DNA of 33,024 nucleotides from a virus: IMG/VR virus record IMGVR_UViG_3300014499_000019, positions 1-33,024 of that record. One strand, given 5' to 3'. The position numbers and the translations under genes were made by a program. Within the stretch, counting starts at the first letter, position 1. Each line of letters opens with the position of its first letter. Under the pieces are notes generated by a model. The model did not search any database. It was not told the origin of the DNA and was given only the letters and a program-made list of their open reading frames with translations. This document shows positions 5,651-12,972 of this stretch, piece by piece.

Positions 5651-5886
5651 ATTCCAACGTCCGCATAGTCCTGGAAGTTGCCGCCAACTGCTCCGCGATG
5701 AAGCGCGCGGGCGGCGGCCTTTACAAGCCGTTTCGATCGAAACTGCGCGGCGCGAGTATCGGCCTGCCATCGCGCGCGATCTATCACTTGGTCGACGGCG
5801 GCATGATGGCATGGGTCAACAATTGCCATTCCGCTGCCGTCATCACTGAGGCCGGCCGCGCGGCGCTTGCGGCGGCCGCACAATGA
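5647..5886 (+). CDS. Small hypothetical protein (79 aa)
   Basis: Start MNSNVRIVLEVAANC at 5647 with GGAGG six bases upstream, overlapping the previous stop. The protein is basic in the middle and Ala-rich at the end (EAGRAALAAAAQ), with a pattern (residues about 40-72) that could be a winged-helix wing. No known family. The stop overlaps the next start (ATGA). Confidence 0.68.
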   Translation: MNSNVRIVLEVAANCSAMKRAGGGLYKPFRSKLRGASIGLPSRAIYHLVDGGMMAWVNNCHSAAVITEAGRAALAAAAQ

Positions 5887-6176
5887 GCGCCAATCCGCGC
5901 CCCGCATCTCGCCAAGTCTGGCGACGTAACCGCGACGGCCGGTTTGTGCTTATATCCCGAATAGTCGGCCCGAAAATGCAGGTGCTCGCGTCGGACGATG
6001 AAGGCCACCCGACAAACCCGCATTTATTCACACATACCCTTGAGCCGTTCACCCGCAGATTTACTTTCGTCAAAACCGTGGAGAAAGCGGATGGTCAACC
6101 TACGCGTCAGTGTGATCGCCCTCTGCGTCGCCCTCATAGGCCACGCGGGAAGCAGAGAGCCAGCGCGAGCGCATGA
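5883..6176 (+). CDS. Small basic hypothetical protein (97 aa)
   Basis: The start overlaps the preceding stop (ATGA). The first 65 residues (VWRRNRDGRFVLISRIVGPKM... PHLFTHTLEPFTRRFTFVKTV) look like a small beta-rich domain. The last about 30 residues are Arg/Pro-rich and overlap the signal peptide of the next gene by 86 bases in another frame. Such a long overlap is unusual, so the tail may be low-complexity read-through. Function unknown. Confidence 0.6.
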   Translation: MSANPRPASRQVWRRNRDGRFVLISRIVGPKMQVLASDDEGHPTNPHLFTHTLEPFTRRFTFVKTVEKADGQPTRQCDRPLRRPHRPRGKQRASASA

Positions 6177-6483
6177 CATCTACACCGGGGTTCGCGGTAA
6201 GACGGGCATGCTCTGTTGCGGCGGCTCGGACTGCGCGGCGACGACCTATCGGCTCGACAAGGGCCGCTATTCGTTCGCGACGCGCGAAGCCGAATGGGTG
6301 GAAATCCCCGAGGCGCGGATTCAATTTCTGCCTATCCCAGGCGATCAACCAAGCGACGCAGACGAGCACCGGGCGCATCTCTGCTATCGCAAGGCCACCG
6401 ACTACGACCGCCAAGCCAATGGCGAGAATGTGTTCGCGGATATTTACCTTTATTGCGCCTTCATTGTGCCAGGGAGTATCTGA
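6091..6483 (+). CDS. Secreted Cys-rich hypothetical protein (130 aa)
   Basis: GGAGA lies about seven bases before the ATG at 6091. The N-terminus MVNLRVSVIALCVALIGHAG is a Sec-type signal peptide with cleavage likely near the ARAHD segment. The mature part holds CCGGSDCAATTYR and two later cysteines, so disulphides are likely. I recall similar proteins with HDIYTG...CCGGSDC in rhizobial genomes and prophages, but without a known role. A periplasmic protein encoded in an early operon could act in superinfection exclusion; that is inference. Confidence 0.72.
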   Translation: MVNLRVSVIALCVALIGHAGSREPARAHDIYTGVRGKTGMLCCGGSDCAATTYRLDKGRYSFATREAEWVEIPEARIQFLPIPGDQPSDADEHRAHLCYRKATDYDRQANGENVFADIYLYCAFIVPGSI

Positions 6484-6485
6484 TT

Positions 6486-6701
6486 ATGCCCCTGGCCAAG
6501 CGGCGTCCACGCACCGAAATCACCCCCGGCCATGTCGACGCCATCGTGAGGTTGTCGACGCTGGGCCTTCTGCAATCTGAAATCGCGGCGCGGATCGGAA
6601 TCAGCCCGTCATCGGTCGCTCGCGTCCAAGCGCGGGCATTTGTCCCTCATGTCGGGCGAGGCGCGAAGTCCGGCGATCCGGTCCCTGGGGCTCGCGCATG
6701 A
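6486..6701 (+). CDS. Small HTH protein (71 aa)
   Basis: Start MPLAKRRPRTEITPGHVDAI at 6486, two bases past the previous stop. Residues about 18-50 (IVRLSTLGLLQSEIAARIGI then SPSSVARVQAR) form a clear helix-turn-helix of the sigma/LuxR-like type, so DNA binding is likely. It resembles in layout the HTH protein at 10515. The stop overlaps the next start (ATGA). Target unknown. Confidence 0.68.
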   Translation: MPLAKRRPRTEITPGHVDAIVRLSTLGLLQSEIAARIGISPSSVARVQARAFVPHVGRGAKSGDPVPGARA

Positions 6702-6919
6702 TTTGCGAACTCTGCGGCATGTCCGCGCCTCTTTCCTGGGCGCTTCTGAAGATCCCGTGGCCGGTCAGGCCCAGCCACGTCGATGAATATGCCCCAGACA
6801 TGCGGCGGCGAATGCCCGAACCACGCAAGCCTACGCATGTGCGCGTCAAGGTCTGCTCGCCTTGCGCCGCAAGGGCATGGCGGACGATCGAAGAAACCTT
6901 CATTCTGAGAACGCCTTGA
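6698..6919 (+). CDS. Small zinc-finger-like protein (73 aa)
   Basis: Two CxxC pairs, CELC at residues 3-6 and CSPC at about 53-56, would bind one zinc ion. The rest (PRKPTHVRVKVCSPCAARAWRTIEE) is basic. The family is not known to me; small zinc proteins of this sort are common in phage early operons. ATGA overlap with the preceding gene supports the start. Confidence 0.65.
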   Translation: MICELCGMSAPLSWALLKIPWPVRPSHVDEYAPDMRRRMPEPRKPTHVRVKVCSPCAARAWRTIEETFILRTP

Positions 6920-6921
6920 CG

Positions 6922-7104
6922 ATGCAGCGGGATTTGGCTTATGTTGGCCGGACGGTTCGGGGAGCGTTGACGCGCTCAACCCCGAACCTAAACCGTAACG
7001 GAAAAGGAAGTTCCGTGGCCTGTAACAACCATACAATTTCGCGCGTTCCGGCGCAAGATGCGGGTTATACGCATTCCGTGATTTTTTCGCGGGGGGTGGC
7101 ATGA
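6922..7104 (+). CDS. Possible small protein (60 aa) over a structured region
   Basis: The frame from ATG 6922 reads MQRDLAYVGRTVRGALTR and ends FSRGVA, overlapping the next ATG by four bases. No good ribosome site precedes it. The DNA below it contains two strong inverted repeats, so the region may work mainly as structured RNA. I could not place the peptide in a family. Confidence rests on the end overlap with the replication gene. Confidence 0.4.
   Translation: MQRDLAYVGRTVRGALTRSTPNLNRNGKGSSVACNNHTISRVPAQDAGYTHSVIFSRGVA
6954..7016 (+). ncRNA. Two tandem hairpins, candidate structured RNA
   Basis: GGTTCGGGG (6954-6962) pairs with CCCCGAACC (6980-6988), extended inside by AGCG/CGCT. Nine bases later ACGGAA (6998-7003) pairs with TTCCGT (7011-7016). 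There is no T-run, so it is not a simple terminator. It lies 85 bases before the replication-initiation gene and could be a leader element controlling it, or an origin-associated structure. Confidence 0.4.
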
Positions 7105-7616
7105 GCCGCATACGATCGATCAAGCCTGAGTTCTGGACGTCAGCACAGGTCATAGACTGCGCGCCAATCACCCGCCTGTTTTTTATCGGGCTCTGGAATT
7201 TCTGTGATGATCACGGCCATCACCCAGCAAACGAGAAACAGCTTAAGGCCTTAATTTTCCCTGGAGACGATATTGATCTGCCAGCCATAAGGAAAATGGT
7301 TGATGAACTTTTAAGAGCCGGACTTCTAACAAAATATGACGTCGATAACAAAGCTTATTTGTTTGTAACAGGTTGGCATCATCAGAAAATAGACAGGGTG
7401 CAGCCTTCTAAATTCCCGTATCCAGACGGTAGCATTCGACGTTCATTCGACGAATGCGCAGCGAATGGTATCGACGGAAGGGAGGGGAAGGGAAGGGATC
7501 TTACCAGCCAAGAGGAAGATAAGATAGATAGTTACAACCTAGCTATGGAGTTAGAGAGTAGTAGCGACGGAAACCACGCTAAAAATGTGTTGTATCTGAA
7601 CGGGGGGAAACGCTAA
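7101..7616 (+). CDS. Phage replication-initiation-type protein (171 aa)
   Basis: The N-terminus MSRIRSIKPEFWTSAQVIDC, followed by RLFFIGLWNFCDDHGHHP, is the hallmark of a family of phage proteins beside helicase/primase genes, usually annotated as replication initiators or DnaD/DnaT-like helicase loaders with a winged-helix fold. The C-terminal third (from about residue 115) is low-complexity and charged. The gene is clearly AT-richer than its neighbours, especially in its 3' part, which hints at separate origin. The start overlaps the preceding frame; the stop overlaps the next ATG by one base (TAATG). Confidence 0.78.
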   Translation: MSRIRSIKPEFWTSAQVIDCAPITRLFFIGLWNFCDDHGHHPANEKQLKALIFPGDDIDLPAIRKMVDELLRAGLLTKYDVDNKAYLFVTGWHHQKIDRVQPSKFPYPDGSIRRSFDECAANGIDGREGKGRDLTSQEEDKIDSYNLAMELESSSDGNHAKNVLYLNGGKR

Positions 7617-7789
7617 TGGCTGATTTGTTCCCCCTTCGCCCGTTTCCGCTGATGCCCGCTATCATGGCTAGGAGGCTCGCTGACGGCAATCGCGAGTTAT
7701 GGCTACCCATGCATATTGAATTACGGAACTGCCAGTCTACGAGCGTCCTAGGCCAATTAAAGGGCCTATTTGTCGGAGGTGTCCGCTGA
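7616..7789 (+). CDS. Small hypothetical protein (57 aa)
   Basis: ATG at 7616 shares a base with the preceding stop and follows a GGGGGGAAA ribosome site. The stop overlaps the helicase ATG (TGATG). The product (MADLFPLRPFPLMPAIMARR...LFVGGVR) has no known domain. Tight coupling on both sides is the main evidence that it is translated. Confidence 0.55.
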   Translation: MADLFPLRPFPLMPAIMARRLADGNRELWLPMHIELRNCQSTSVLGQLKGLFVGGVR

Positions 7790-9330
7790 TGGCTGAGAAA
7801 TCCCTTCGCCCTCACCAAGAAACCGCGATTGCAATGCTTCGCGCCTCGCTGGCGTCTGGCAAGCGTCGCCCGGTGTTGGCGCTCGCGACGGGCGGGGGAA
7901 AGACTCTGGTTGCAACTAGAATAATTCAAGGCGCTCGCGCCAAGGGCAAGCGCGTGACGTTCACGGTTCCGGTTCTCAGCCTTGTGACGCAGACATTCGA
8001 GAGTTTCGTTGAGAATGGCGTTGATCCTGGCGAGATTGGCGTGATCCAAGGCGATCACGGATGGCGAAGGCCACATGCTCCAATCCAGATAGCCAGCGTT
8101 CAGACACTCGCGCGCCGTGGATTTCCCGAGACGGACTTTGTCATTTGCGACGAAGCGCACCTCAATTTCGAGGTAATCCATAACTGGATTAAGGACAGCG
8201 AGAACAAGATTTTCATCGGCCTATCCGCCACGCCATGGTCCCGAGGCATGGGAGATATCTGGGACGATCTGATCATCCCGACGACGCTTTCGGAATTGAT
8301 CGAACTCGGCTGGCTGTGCAAGTTTCGCGTGTTTGCGGCGGCGACAAAGGCTGATTTAAGCGGCGTCAAAACCGTGGCTGGGGACTACCACGAAGGCCAG
8401 CTTTCTGACGTCATGTCGAACAAGGTTATCGTGGCGGATGTCGTGTCAACGTGGCTAGAAAAAGGGGAAAACCGGCAGACGATCTGCTTCGCCGTCGATC
8501 GAGCGCATGCCGCGACACTCCACGAGCAATTCGAGGCCGCTGGGGTCGGAAGCGCGTACATTGACGGCGAAACGCCATGCGAGGAACGGCAGGCGATCCT
8601 AGAGCGCTATAAACGCGGGGAAGTGAATGTGATCTGCTCAGTCGGGACGATGACAACCGGGGTCGATATACCCTGCCAATGCATCGTGGATGCTCAACCT
8701 ACACGCTCGGAAATAAGGCATTGTCAGAAAATCGGGCGAGGTTTGCGCAACGAGGAAGGAAAAACCGACCTTAAAGTTCTGGATCATGCCGGGAATTGCC
8801 AGCGCCTCGGAATGCCAACGAGCATAGGCCGGACCACGCTGCGCACGGCGGCGACGGATGCTAAGGAAGCCAAGGAAGGCGAGACGCTTTGCAAAGAGCC
8901 GTTGCCACGCGAATGCCGGTCCTGCAATGCGCTCGTGCCTGCCAAGACGCGCGTTTGCCCGTCGTGCGGCGCGGAAATGAAACGACATTCCAATGTCGAG
9001 ACAGTGGATGGCGAGCTTGTCGAATTTGGTTCCGCGCCCGTAAAGGGCGGAAAGAAATCCGCGATCGATCGGTTGCGCGACCAAGGCAAGCAGGCGATCT
9101 ATTCGCAACTCTGGGCCGAAGGCAAAGGCGAAAAATTCGTTCTGGCAAAATACAAGGCCATTTTTGAGACATGGCCGCGCAACCTAGTCCGCATGCCGCT
9201 CGAGCCGAGCGCGGAACTTCGCTCTTGGCTTCACAGCGAGAGGATCAAATGGGCCAAGAGCAAGCAGAACACCCGTAACTCTGGATCGGCTACGGCTGAG
9301 GATTCGCGAGGGCTGGCGAATGTCGATTAA
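7789..9330 (+). CDS. SF2 DEAD/DEAH-box helicase with C-terminal zinc ribbon (513 aa)
   Basis: ATP-dependent DNA helicase of the type III restriction/UvrB-like branch of superfamily 2, as used in phage replication. Motifs in order: Q-like LRPHQETAI, Walker A ATGGGKT (33-39), motif Ia VPVLSLVTQT, DEAH (121-124), SAT (146-148), motif IV-V region ICFAVDRAHA and GVDIPCQCIV, and motif VI QKIGRGLR. Residues about 380-401 add a zinc ribbon (CRSC...CPSC) that could bind DNA. GGAGG nine bases upstream fixes the start. The stop lies 11 bases inside the primase gene, so both are made together. All core motifs are intact. Confidence 0.93.
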   Translation: MAEKSLRPHQETAIAMLRASLASGKRRPVLALATGGGKTLVATRIIQGARAKGKRVTFTVPVLSLVTQTFESFVENGVDPGEIGVIQGDHGWRRPHAPIQIASVQTLARRGFPETDFVICDEAHLNFEVIHNWIKDSENKIFIGLSATPWSRGMGDIWDDLIIPTTLSELIELGWLCKFRVFAAATKADLSGVKTVAGDYHEGQLSDVMSNKVIVADVVSTWLEKGENRQTICFAVDRAHAATLHEQFEAAGVGSAYIDGETPCEERQAILERYKRGEVNVICSVGTMTTGVDIPCQCIVDAQPTRSEIRHCQKIGRGLRNEEGKTDLKVLDHAGNCQRLGMPTSIGRTTLRTAATDAKEAKEGETLCKEPLPRECRSCNALVPAKTRVCPSCGAEMKRHSNVETVDGELVEFGSAPVKGGKKSAIDRLRDQGKQAIYSQLWAEGKGEKFVLAKYKAIFETWPRNLVRMPLEPSAELRSWLHSERIKWAKSKQNTRNSGSATAEDSRGLANVD

Positions 9331-10297
9331 GCGCTTCGATGTAAAGGACGCTCAAGGGCGCTGGCGTGGAATTCTTTCCGCACTTGGAGTTTCACAGAAA
9401 GCGCTAAGTTCGAAACACACAGAGTGCCCGATTTGCCAAGGTGGCCCCAAATCCGACAGTTTCAGGTTTGACGACAAAGACGGTCGAGGGACGTGGATTT
9501 GCACGCACGATGGAGCTGGCGACGGCTTCGCGCTCGTCATGAAAATGCGTGGCGTCGATTTCAAGGGAGCATGCGAGATCGTGGCGCCGATTGTTGGTTC
9601 CGTCGCTTTCGAGCCGCCTAAAGCTAAGACAGACACGACGCCAGAGGCCAAGGAAGAAATGACGGCGCTGTGGCGGCGCGCGAGGCCGCTGGACGGGAAA
9701 GACCTAGCTTCGCGCTACCTACAAGGCCGTGGCATATCTCGCGAGGCATGGCCGGCCGCGATGCGCTTTATCGACGAACTGCCGTATTCCGAGGGGGATA
9801 TTAAACGGTTTTTCCCGGCAATGCTGGCGAAGTTTTCCGCACCGGATGGCAAATCAGCGTTGTTGCATCGGACATGGCTTGACGAACCCGGCCACAAGGC
9901 GAACGTTGACCCGTGCCGCAAGTTTTTCCGAGGCTCAATCCCGGCCGGCGGTGCGGTGCGGCTTTCCATGGTTGCCGAATGCATGGGTGTCGCTGAAGGA
10001 ATTGAGACTGCACTTAGTGCAACCGCCATCGCGCAGATTCCGGTATGGGCGGCATGTACAGCCGGCGAACTCGTCAAGTTCGTCCCCCCCGTCGAGTGCA
10101 GGCATTTGATCATTTTCGCCGATAGCGATCCGAGTTTCACCGGGCAATTGGCCGCCTATTCCTTGGCGAGAAAACTGGTCGCGGTCCCGGTCGCAGACCG
10201 CATTGGTGTGGAGGTCAGGTTCCCACAGTTTTATGATAATGGGGAAAAATGCGATTTTAACGACGTGCTCTTGCAAGAGTTGGAGGCTGCAAAATGA
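9320..10297 (+). CDS. Primase with zinc-binding and Toprim domains (325 aa)
   Basis: DNA primase of the kind found next to phage helicases. The N-terminal zinc site is CPICQGG (C36, C39) with WICTH (C61, H63). The segment DSFRFDDKDGRGTW is the conserved primase Zn-ribbon strand pattern. The C-terminal Toprim domain has E226 in VAEGIETALS and D268/D270 in IIFADSD, the metal-binding residues for primer synthesis. The fourth zinc ligand appears to be His. It overlaps the helicase by 11 bases and the next gene by four. Together with the helicase it gives the phage its own replication fork enzymes. Confidence 0.9.
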   Translation: MSIKRFDVKDAQGRWRGILSALGVSQKALSSKHTECPICQGGPKSDSFRFDDKDGRGTWICTHDGAGDGFALVMKMRGVDFKGACEIVAPIVGSVAFEPPKAKTDTTPEAKEEMTALWRRARPLDGKDLASRYLQGRGISREAWPAAMRFIDELPYSEGDIKRFFPAMLAKFSAPDGKSALLHRTWLDEPGHKANVDPCRKFFRGSIPAGGAVRLSMVAECMGVAEGIETALSATAIAQIPVWAACTAGELVKFVPPVECRHLIIFADSDPSFTGQLAAYSLARKLVAVPVADRIGVEVRFPQFYDNGEKCDFNDVLLQELEAAK

Positions 10298-10518
10298 CCG
10301 CTAAACTCGCCAAAGATTTCCCTCTGTCCCTAGCTGAATTATATGTCCTCGAATATGTGGCGTCAGATCAATTCGCGTGGCGAGGAATCCGATACGCAGC
10401 GCGAATACTGTTGGAATTACAGGACCGTGGCTTGGTCAAAGCTGGTCCAGTAAGTGATGGCGAAACGGCGTGGGTTTTAACGGAGGACGGGAGAAAAGCA
10501 CTGGATAGAACGCCATGA
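10294..10518 (+). CDS. Small winged-helix-like protein (74 aa)
   Basis: The product (LAELYVLEYVASDQFAWRGI then ARILLELQDRGLVKAGP then TAWVLTEDGRKALDR) follows the helix-helix-wing pattern of a small winged-helix protein. It is coupled to the primase by an ATGA overlap and to the next gene likewise. DNA binding is likely, but family and target are unknown. Confidence 0.65.
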   Translation: MTAKLAKDFPLSLAELYVLEYVASDQFAWRGIRYAARILLELQDRGLVKAGPVSDGETAWVLTEDGRKALDRTP

Positions 10519-10841
10519 CGCCGACCCTCGGATACCCCAGCCGTGGTGAAGCCGTCATGGCGCTGACCGCGCAAGGCATGGATCGCTTCGAAATCGCGGC
10601 CCGTATCGGCATCAAGCCGGGCACGGTTGCGGTGCATTGGCATTACGGCAAGCGCGGTAGGAGCGCCCGTGGCAATCCAAAATTTGCGCATGTCAGGATC
10701 ACGCGAAAAGCCTTGACGACCCTAGCCTCGCACGCAGCCAAGCGTGGAGTGGCTGTTGACAGCCTCGCCCGCCTCATCCTGCAAGCCGTGGTCGAGGGCA
10801 ATCTCATGGACGCGGTGCTGGACGATGGGGATGGGAAATGA
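10515..10841 (+). CDS. HTH protein with ribbon-helix-helix-like tail (108 aa)
   Basis: Residues about 10-42 (GEAVMALTAQGMDRFEIAAR then IGIKPGTVAVHWHYG) form a helix-turn-helix. The C-terminal half (VRITRKALTTLASHAAKRGV then AVDSLARLILQAVVEGN) looks like a ribbon-helix-helix dimerisation unit. A small regulator is likely. It is coupled by ATGA overlaps to its neighbours on both sides. Confidence 0.7.
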   Translation: MTPTLGYPSRGEAVMALTAQGMDRFEIAARIGIKPGTVAVHWHYGKRGRSARGNPKFAHVRITRKALTTLASHAAKRGVAVDSLARLILQAVVEGNLMDAVLDDGDGK

Positions 10842-11053
10842 CCGACCCTGACTCCGAACCGTCCCGCGTCGTTTTCGGCGGCTCCGAGGCCGGTCTGCGG
10901 CGAACTCTGCCAATGGACGAGCCGTCGTTCGAAGCCGCGCTTGAGACTGTTCGCGTCGCCGCTGAGCGCTCGTTCTCCCCAGATGAAATCCGCGCGATGG
11001 GGATCGTGGCGAGGCGGGCGATGGTGAATGCGGCGGCGCGGGGGCAGCGGTGA
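10838..11053 (+). CDS. Small acidic hypothetical protein (71 aa)
   Basis: Starts by ATGA overlap and ends overlapping a GTG start. The product (MTDPDSEPSRVVFGGSEAGL... then RSFSPDEIRAMGIVARRAMV) is mostly helical in its second half. No known family. Its place between the replication and packaging genes gives no clear role. Confidence 0.62.
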   Translation: MTDPDSEPSRVVFGGSEAGLRRTLPMDEPSFEAALETVRVAAERSFSPDEIRAMGIVARRAMVNAAARGQR

Positions 11054-11916
11054 GCGGTCTGTATTTCAACGAAATAGACCCATTCGCCTGCGCGGTGCTG
11101 CGCGAGGCGCACGGCGGATTCGTCGACCAGCGCTCGATCAAGGAAGTGAACCCTGATGATGTCCGAGGATATGAGCGAGCGCATTTCTTTGCCGGCGCAG
11201 GACTCTGGGAGATCGCCGCCGACATGGCCGGAAAGCCTCGCGAAGGTCGCCCCGTCATCGACTGGGAGGCCATTGAGCGAGAATTCCGCGCCGGGCAGCT
11301 TTCGGTCGTCGAGATCGGACGACAGCACGGGTTGAGCCACACCGCCATCAACAAGCGGGCCAAGCGTGACGGGTGGACCCGCAACCTCGCCGACAAGGTT
11401 CGAAAAGCGGTTTCAGCGAGACGCCCTGCGGGGAAGAAATCAGTGGACTGGAAGAGGATTGGGGCCCAATATCGCCCTCGGAAAACCCAGTGCGACGCGC
11501 GCGAATCTATCATCAATGATTATGCGGCAAAATTTGCAGGAACTGCGGCGCTCGCTGATGAGATGGGATGGCCGAAAGCTAGTAAGGTTATATCGCAAGT
11601 GAAAGTGGGAGGGGCAATCGTCGACGTGATGATTAAACATGTCGACGGGTCGATAACCATTATCGAGGTCAAACGTGCCGGTCTGGGTTTGAGAGACTAT
11701 TGCTGTGGAATTGGCCAACTTATGTATCAAGTGCAGGCCGCAACTCTCGAATTCCGGACGCTTAATGTCCGCGCAGTGCTGGCGTTGCCGGGAGCCCCTA
11801 GTTTCCACTTAATTCTGGCTGCGATGCGCGCCAACGTCGAAATCCTACCACTGCCAACCGCGCGCGAATGGAAATCTTCGATGGAGTATGCCTGTGGGGC
11901 GGCGAACGGATATTGA
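11050..11916 (+). CDS. Chimeric protein: C5-methylase N-terminus, TerS-like HTH, PD-(D/E)XK-like domain (288 aa)
   Basis: Three unrelated pieces are joined in one frame. Residues 1-62 (YFNEIDPFACAVLR ... HFFAGAGLWEIAADMAG) match the start of phage C5-cytosine methyltransferases including the AdoMet loop FAGAG, but the catalytic PC motif and everything after is missing. Residues 69-125 (IDWEAIEREFRAGQLSVVEI, continuing to WTRNLADKV) are a helix-turn-helix closely like the N-terminus of the small terminase encoded next at 11888. A further SVDWKRIGAQY starts at 132. Residues 150-270 hold D192 in AIVDVMI and E206/K208 in IIEVKRAG, a PD-(D/E)XK-type nuclease pattern. GTG start coupled to the gene before. 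Methylation activity is very unlikely; DNA binding and cleavage are possible. Confidence 0.78.
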   Translation: MSGLYFNEIDPFACAVLREAHGGFVDQRSIKEVNPDDVRGYERAHFFAGAGLWEIAADMAGKPREGRPVIDWEAIEREFRAGQLSVVEIGRQHGLSHTAINKRAKRDGWTRNLADKVRKAVSARRPAGKKSVDWKRIGAQYRPRKTQCDARESIINDYAAKFAGTAALADEMGWPKASKVISQVKVGGAIVDVMIKHVDGSITIIEVKRAGLGLRDYCCGIGQLMYQVQAATLEFRTLNVRAVLALPGAPSFHLILAAMRANVEILPLPTAREWKSSMEYACGAANGY

Positions 11917-12538
11917 CTGGCAGGCGATTGAACGAGACTTTCGACTAGGACAGTTCACTCTCCGTCAGATCGCCCATAAGCACAAAGTTAGCGCCGGCTC
12001 TATAAGCCGGAAGTCTGAAAAAGAAAGCTGGGTTCAAGACCTTAGCAGGGAGGTCAAGGAAAAAACCCAAGCAGCGTTGCTTTCTAATGCAACACAAAGC
12101 AACACAGAGGCGGTCGAAGTCGCGGTTCAGACCAATGTTGCTTTGGTGTTGGAACACCGGAGTGATATCCGCGAAAGCCGATCCATTACAAAAGCCATGT
12201 TAACCGAACTGCGCGAGGCAACCGAAAGCAGGGAAGATATCGTCGAGGCTATCGAACTCGAAACAGCCGATGACAAAAACACAAAGCGCCGAGCGATGAT
12301 GTTGAGGGCCGTCGCCCTCCCGTCGCGGTCCAGCATCATCGTAAACCTTTCGTCCGCGCTCAAGACGCTGGTCGGGTTAGAGCGCCAAGCGTTCAACCTC
12401 GACGCGCCGCCCGAGGCTCAAACCGTCCAGGTCAACAACACGACGAACATATTGCACGTCGGCGGAATGTCGGTTGAGGAACTTGAAGCGCTTGAGGGCG
12501 CGTTGGTTAAGACGATCGAGGGCGAGAAAGCGGAATAA
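11888..12538 (+). CDS. terS: Terminase small subunit-like protein (216 aa)
   Basis: The small terminase recognises the packaging site on phage DNA and regulates the large subunit. Residues about 8-58 (IDWQAIERDFRLGQFTLRQI, then AHKHKVSAGSISRKS) form the DNA-binding helix-turn-helix, and the middle is a long helical oligomerisation region (about 85-180). The C-terminus (VQVNNTTNILHVGGMSVEEL then EALEGALVK) resembles the part that contacts the large subunit. Its N-terminus is a near-duplicate of the HTH in the chimeric gene before it, with which it overlaps by 29 bases. Position just before the large terminase supports the call. Confidence 0.82.
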   Translation: MPVGRRTDIDWQAIERDFRLGQFTLRQIAHKHKVSAGSISRKSEKESWVQDLSREVKEKTQAALLSNATQSNTEAVEVAVQTNVALVLEHRSDIRESRSITKAMLTELREATESREDIVEAIELETADDKNTKRRAMMLRAVALPSRSSIIVNLSSALKTLVGLERQAFNLDAPPEAQTVQVNNTTNILHVGGMSVEELEALEGALVKTIEGEKAE

Positions 12539-12598
12539 TTTCGTCTCACGCCCGCTGCGGCCCTTGAGTTTTGTCCCAAGCCGAGATAGTTTAGTCTC

Positions 12599-12955
12599 AT
12601 GAGCGACAAAACCAAAGATCCATTCCCCGAGCTACCGCGTCGAAAACTGTTCAGTGCCGAATCTATAGAGACAATGTGGACACATACCACAAAAAATGGC
12701 GTGATTTTACAGCCGTCGGATAAGTCGGAAGAAGAAGCTGATGCAAGGTTTGCTAAGTCAGGGGGCTTGCGTGTATCTCCTATCCCATCGAACGGACCGA
12801 TAGGCGACGGGGTAGAGTTGACCTCGATGAGCCATCCGATAGCTCCCAAGCGTAAGGCCGGTCGGCCTAAGTCCGACAGCTCCTATCCTGGGCCGTCTTG
12901 CGGCATGTCTCGTGCTAAGTGGTATCGCGAACGGAAAAAAAAGCCCCATGATTAA
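12599..12955 (+). CDS. Hypothetical protein with AT-hook-like motif (118 aa)
   Basis: A charged, poorly ordered protein with no known family. KRKAGRPKSD (about residues 87-96) resembles an AT-hook and KWYRERKKK closes the C-terminus, so DNA or RNA contact is possible. It lies between the two terminase genes. No clear ribosome site precedes the ATG at 12599. Similar GRPK proteins between terS and terL are common in phages, but I cannot name this one. Confidence 0.65.
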   Translation: MSDKTKDPFPELPRRKLFSAESIETMWTHTTKNGVILQPSDKSEEEADARFAKSGGLRVSPIPSNGPIGDGVELTSMSHPIAPKRKAGRPKSDSSYPGPSCGMSRAKWYRERKKKPHD

Positions 12956-12972
12956 CTTCCCCAAAGCGTAAC

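Noticed and set aside
10722-11516. 264-codon minus frame across the chimeric gene
   Set aside because: Antisense shadow; the plus frames have coupled starts and recognisable domains.
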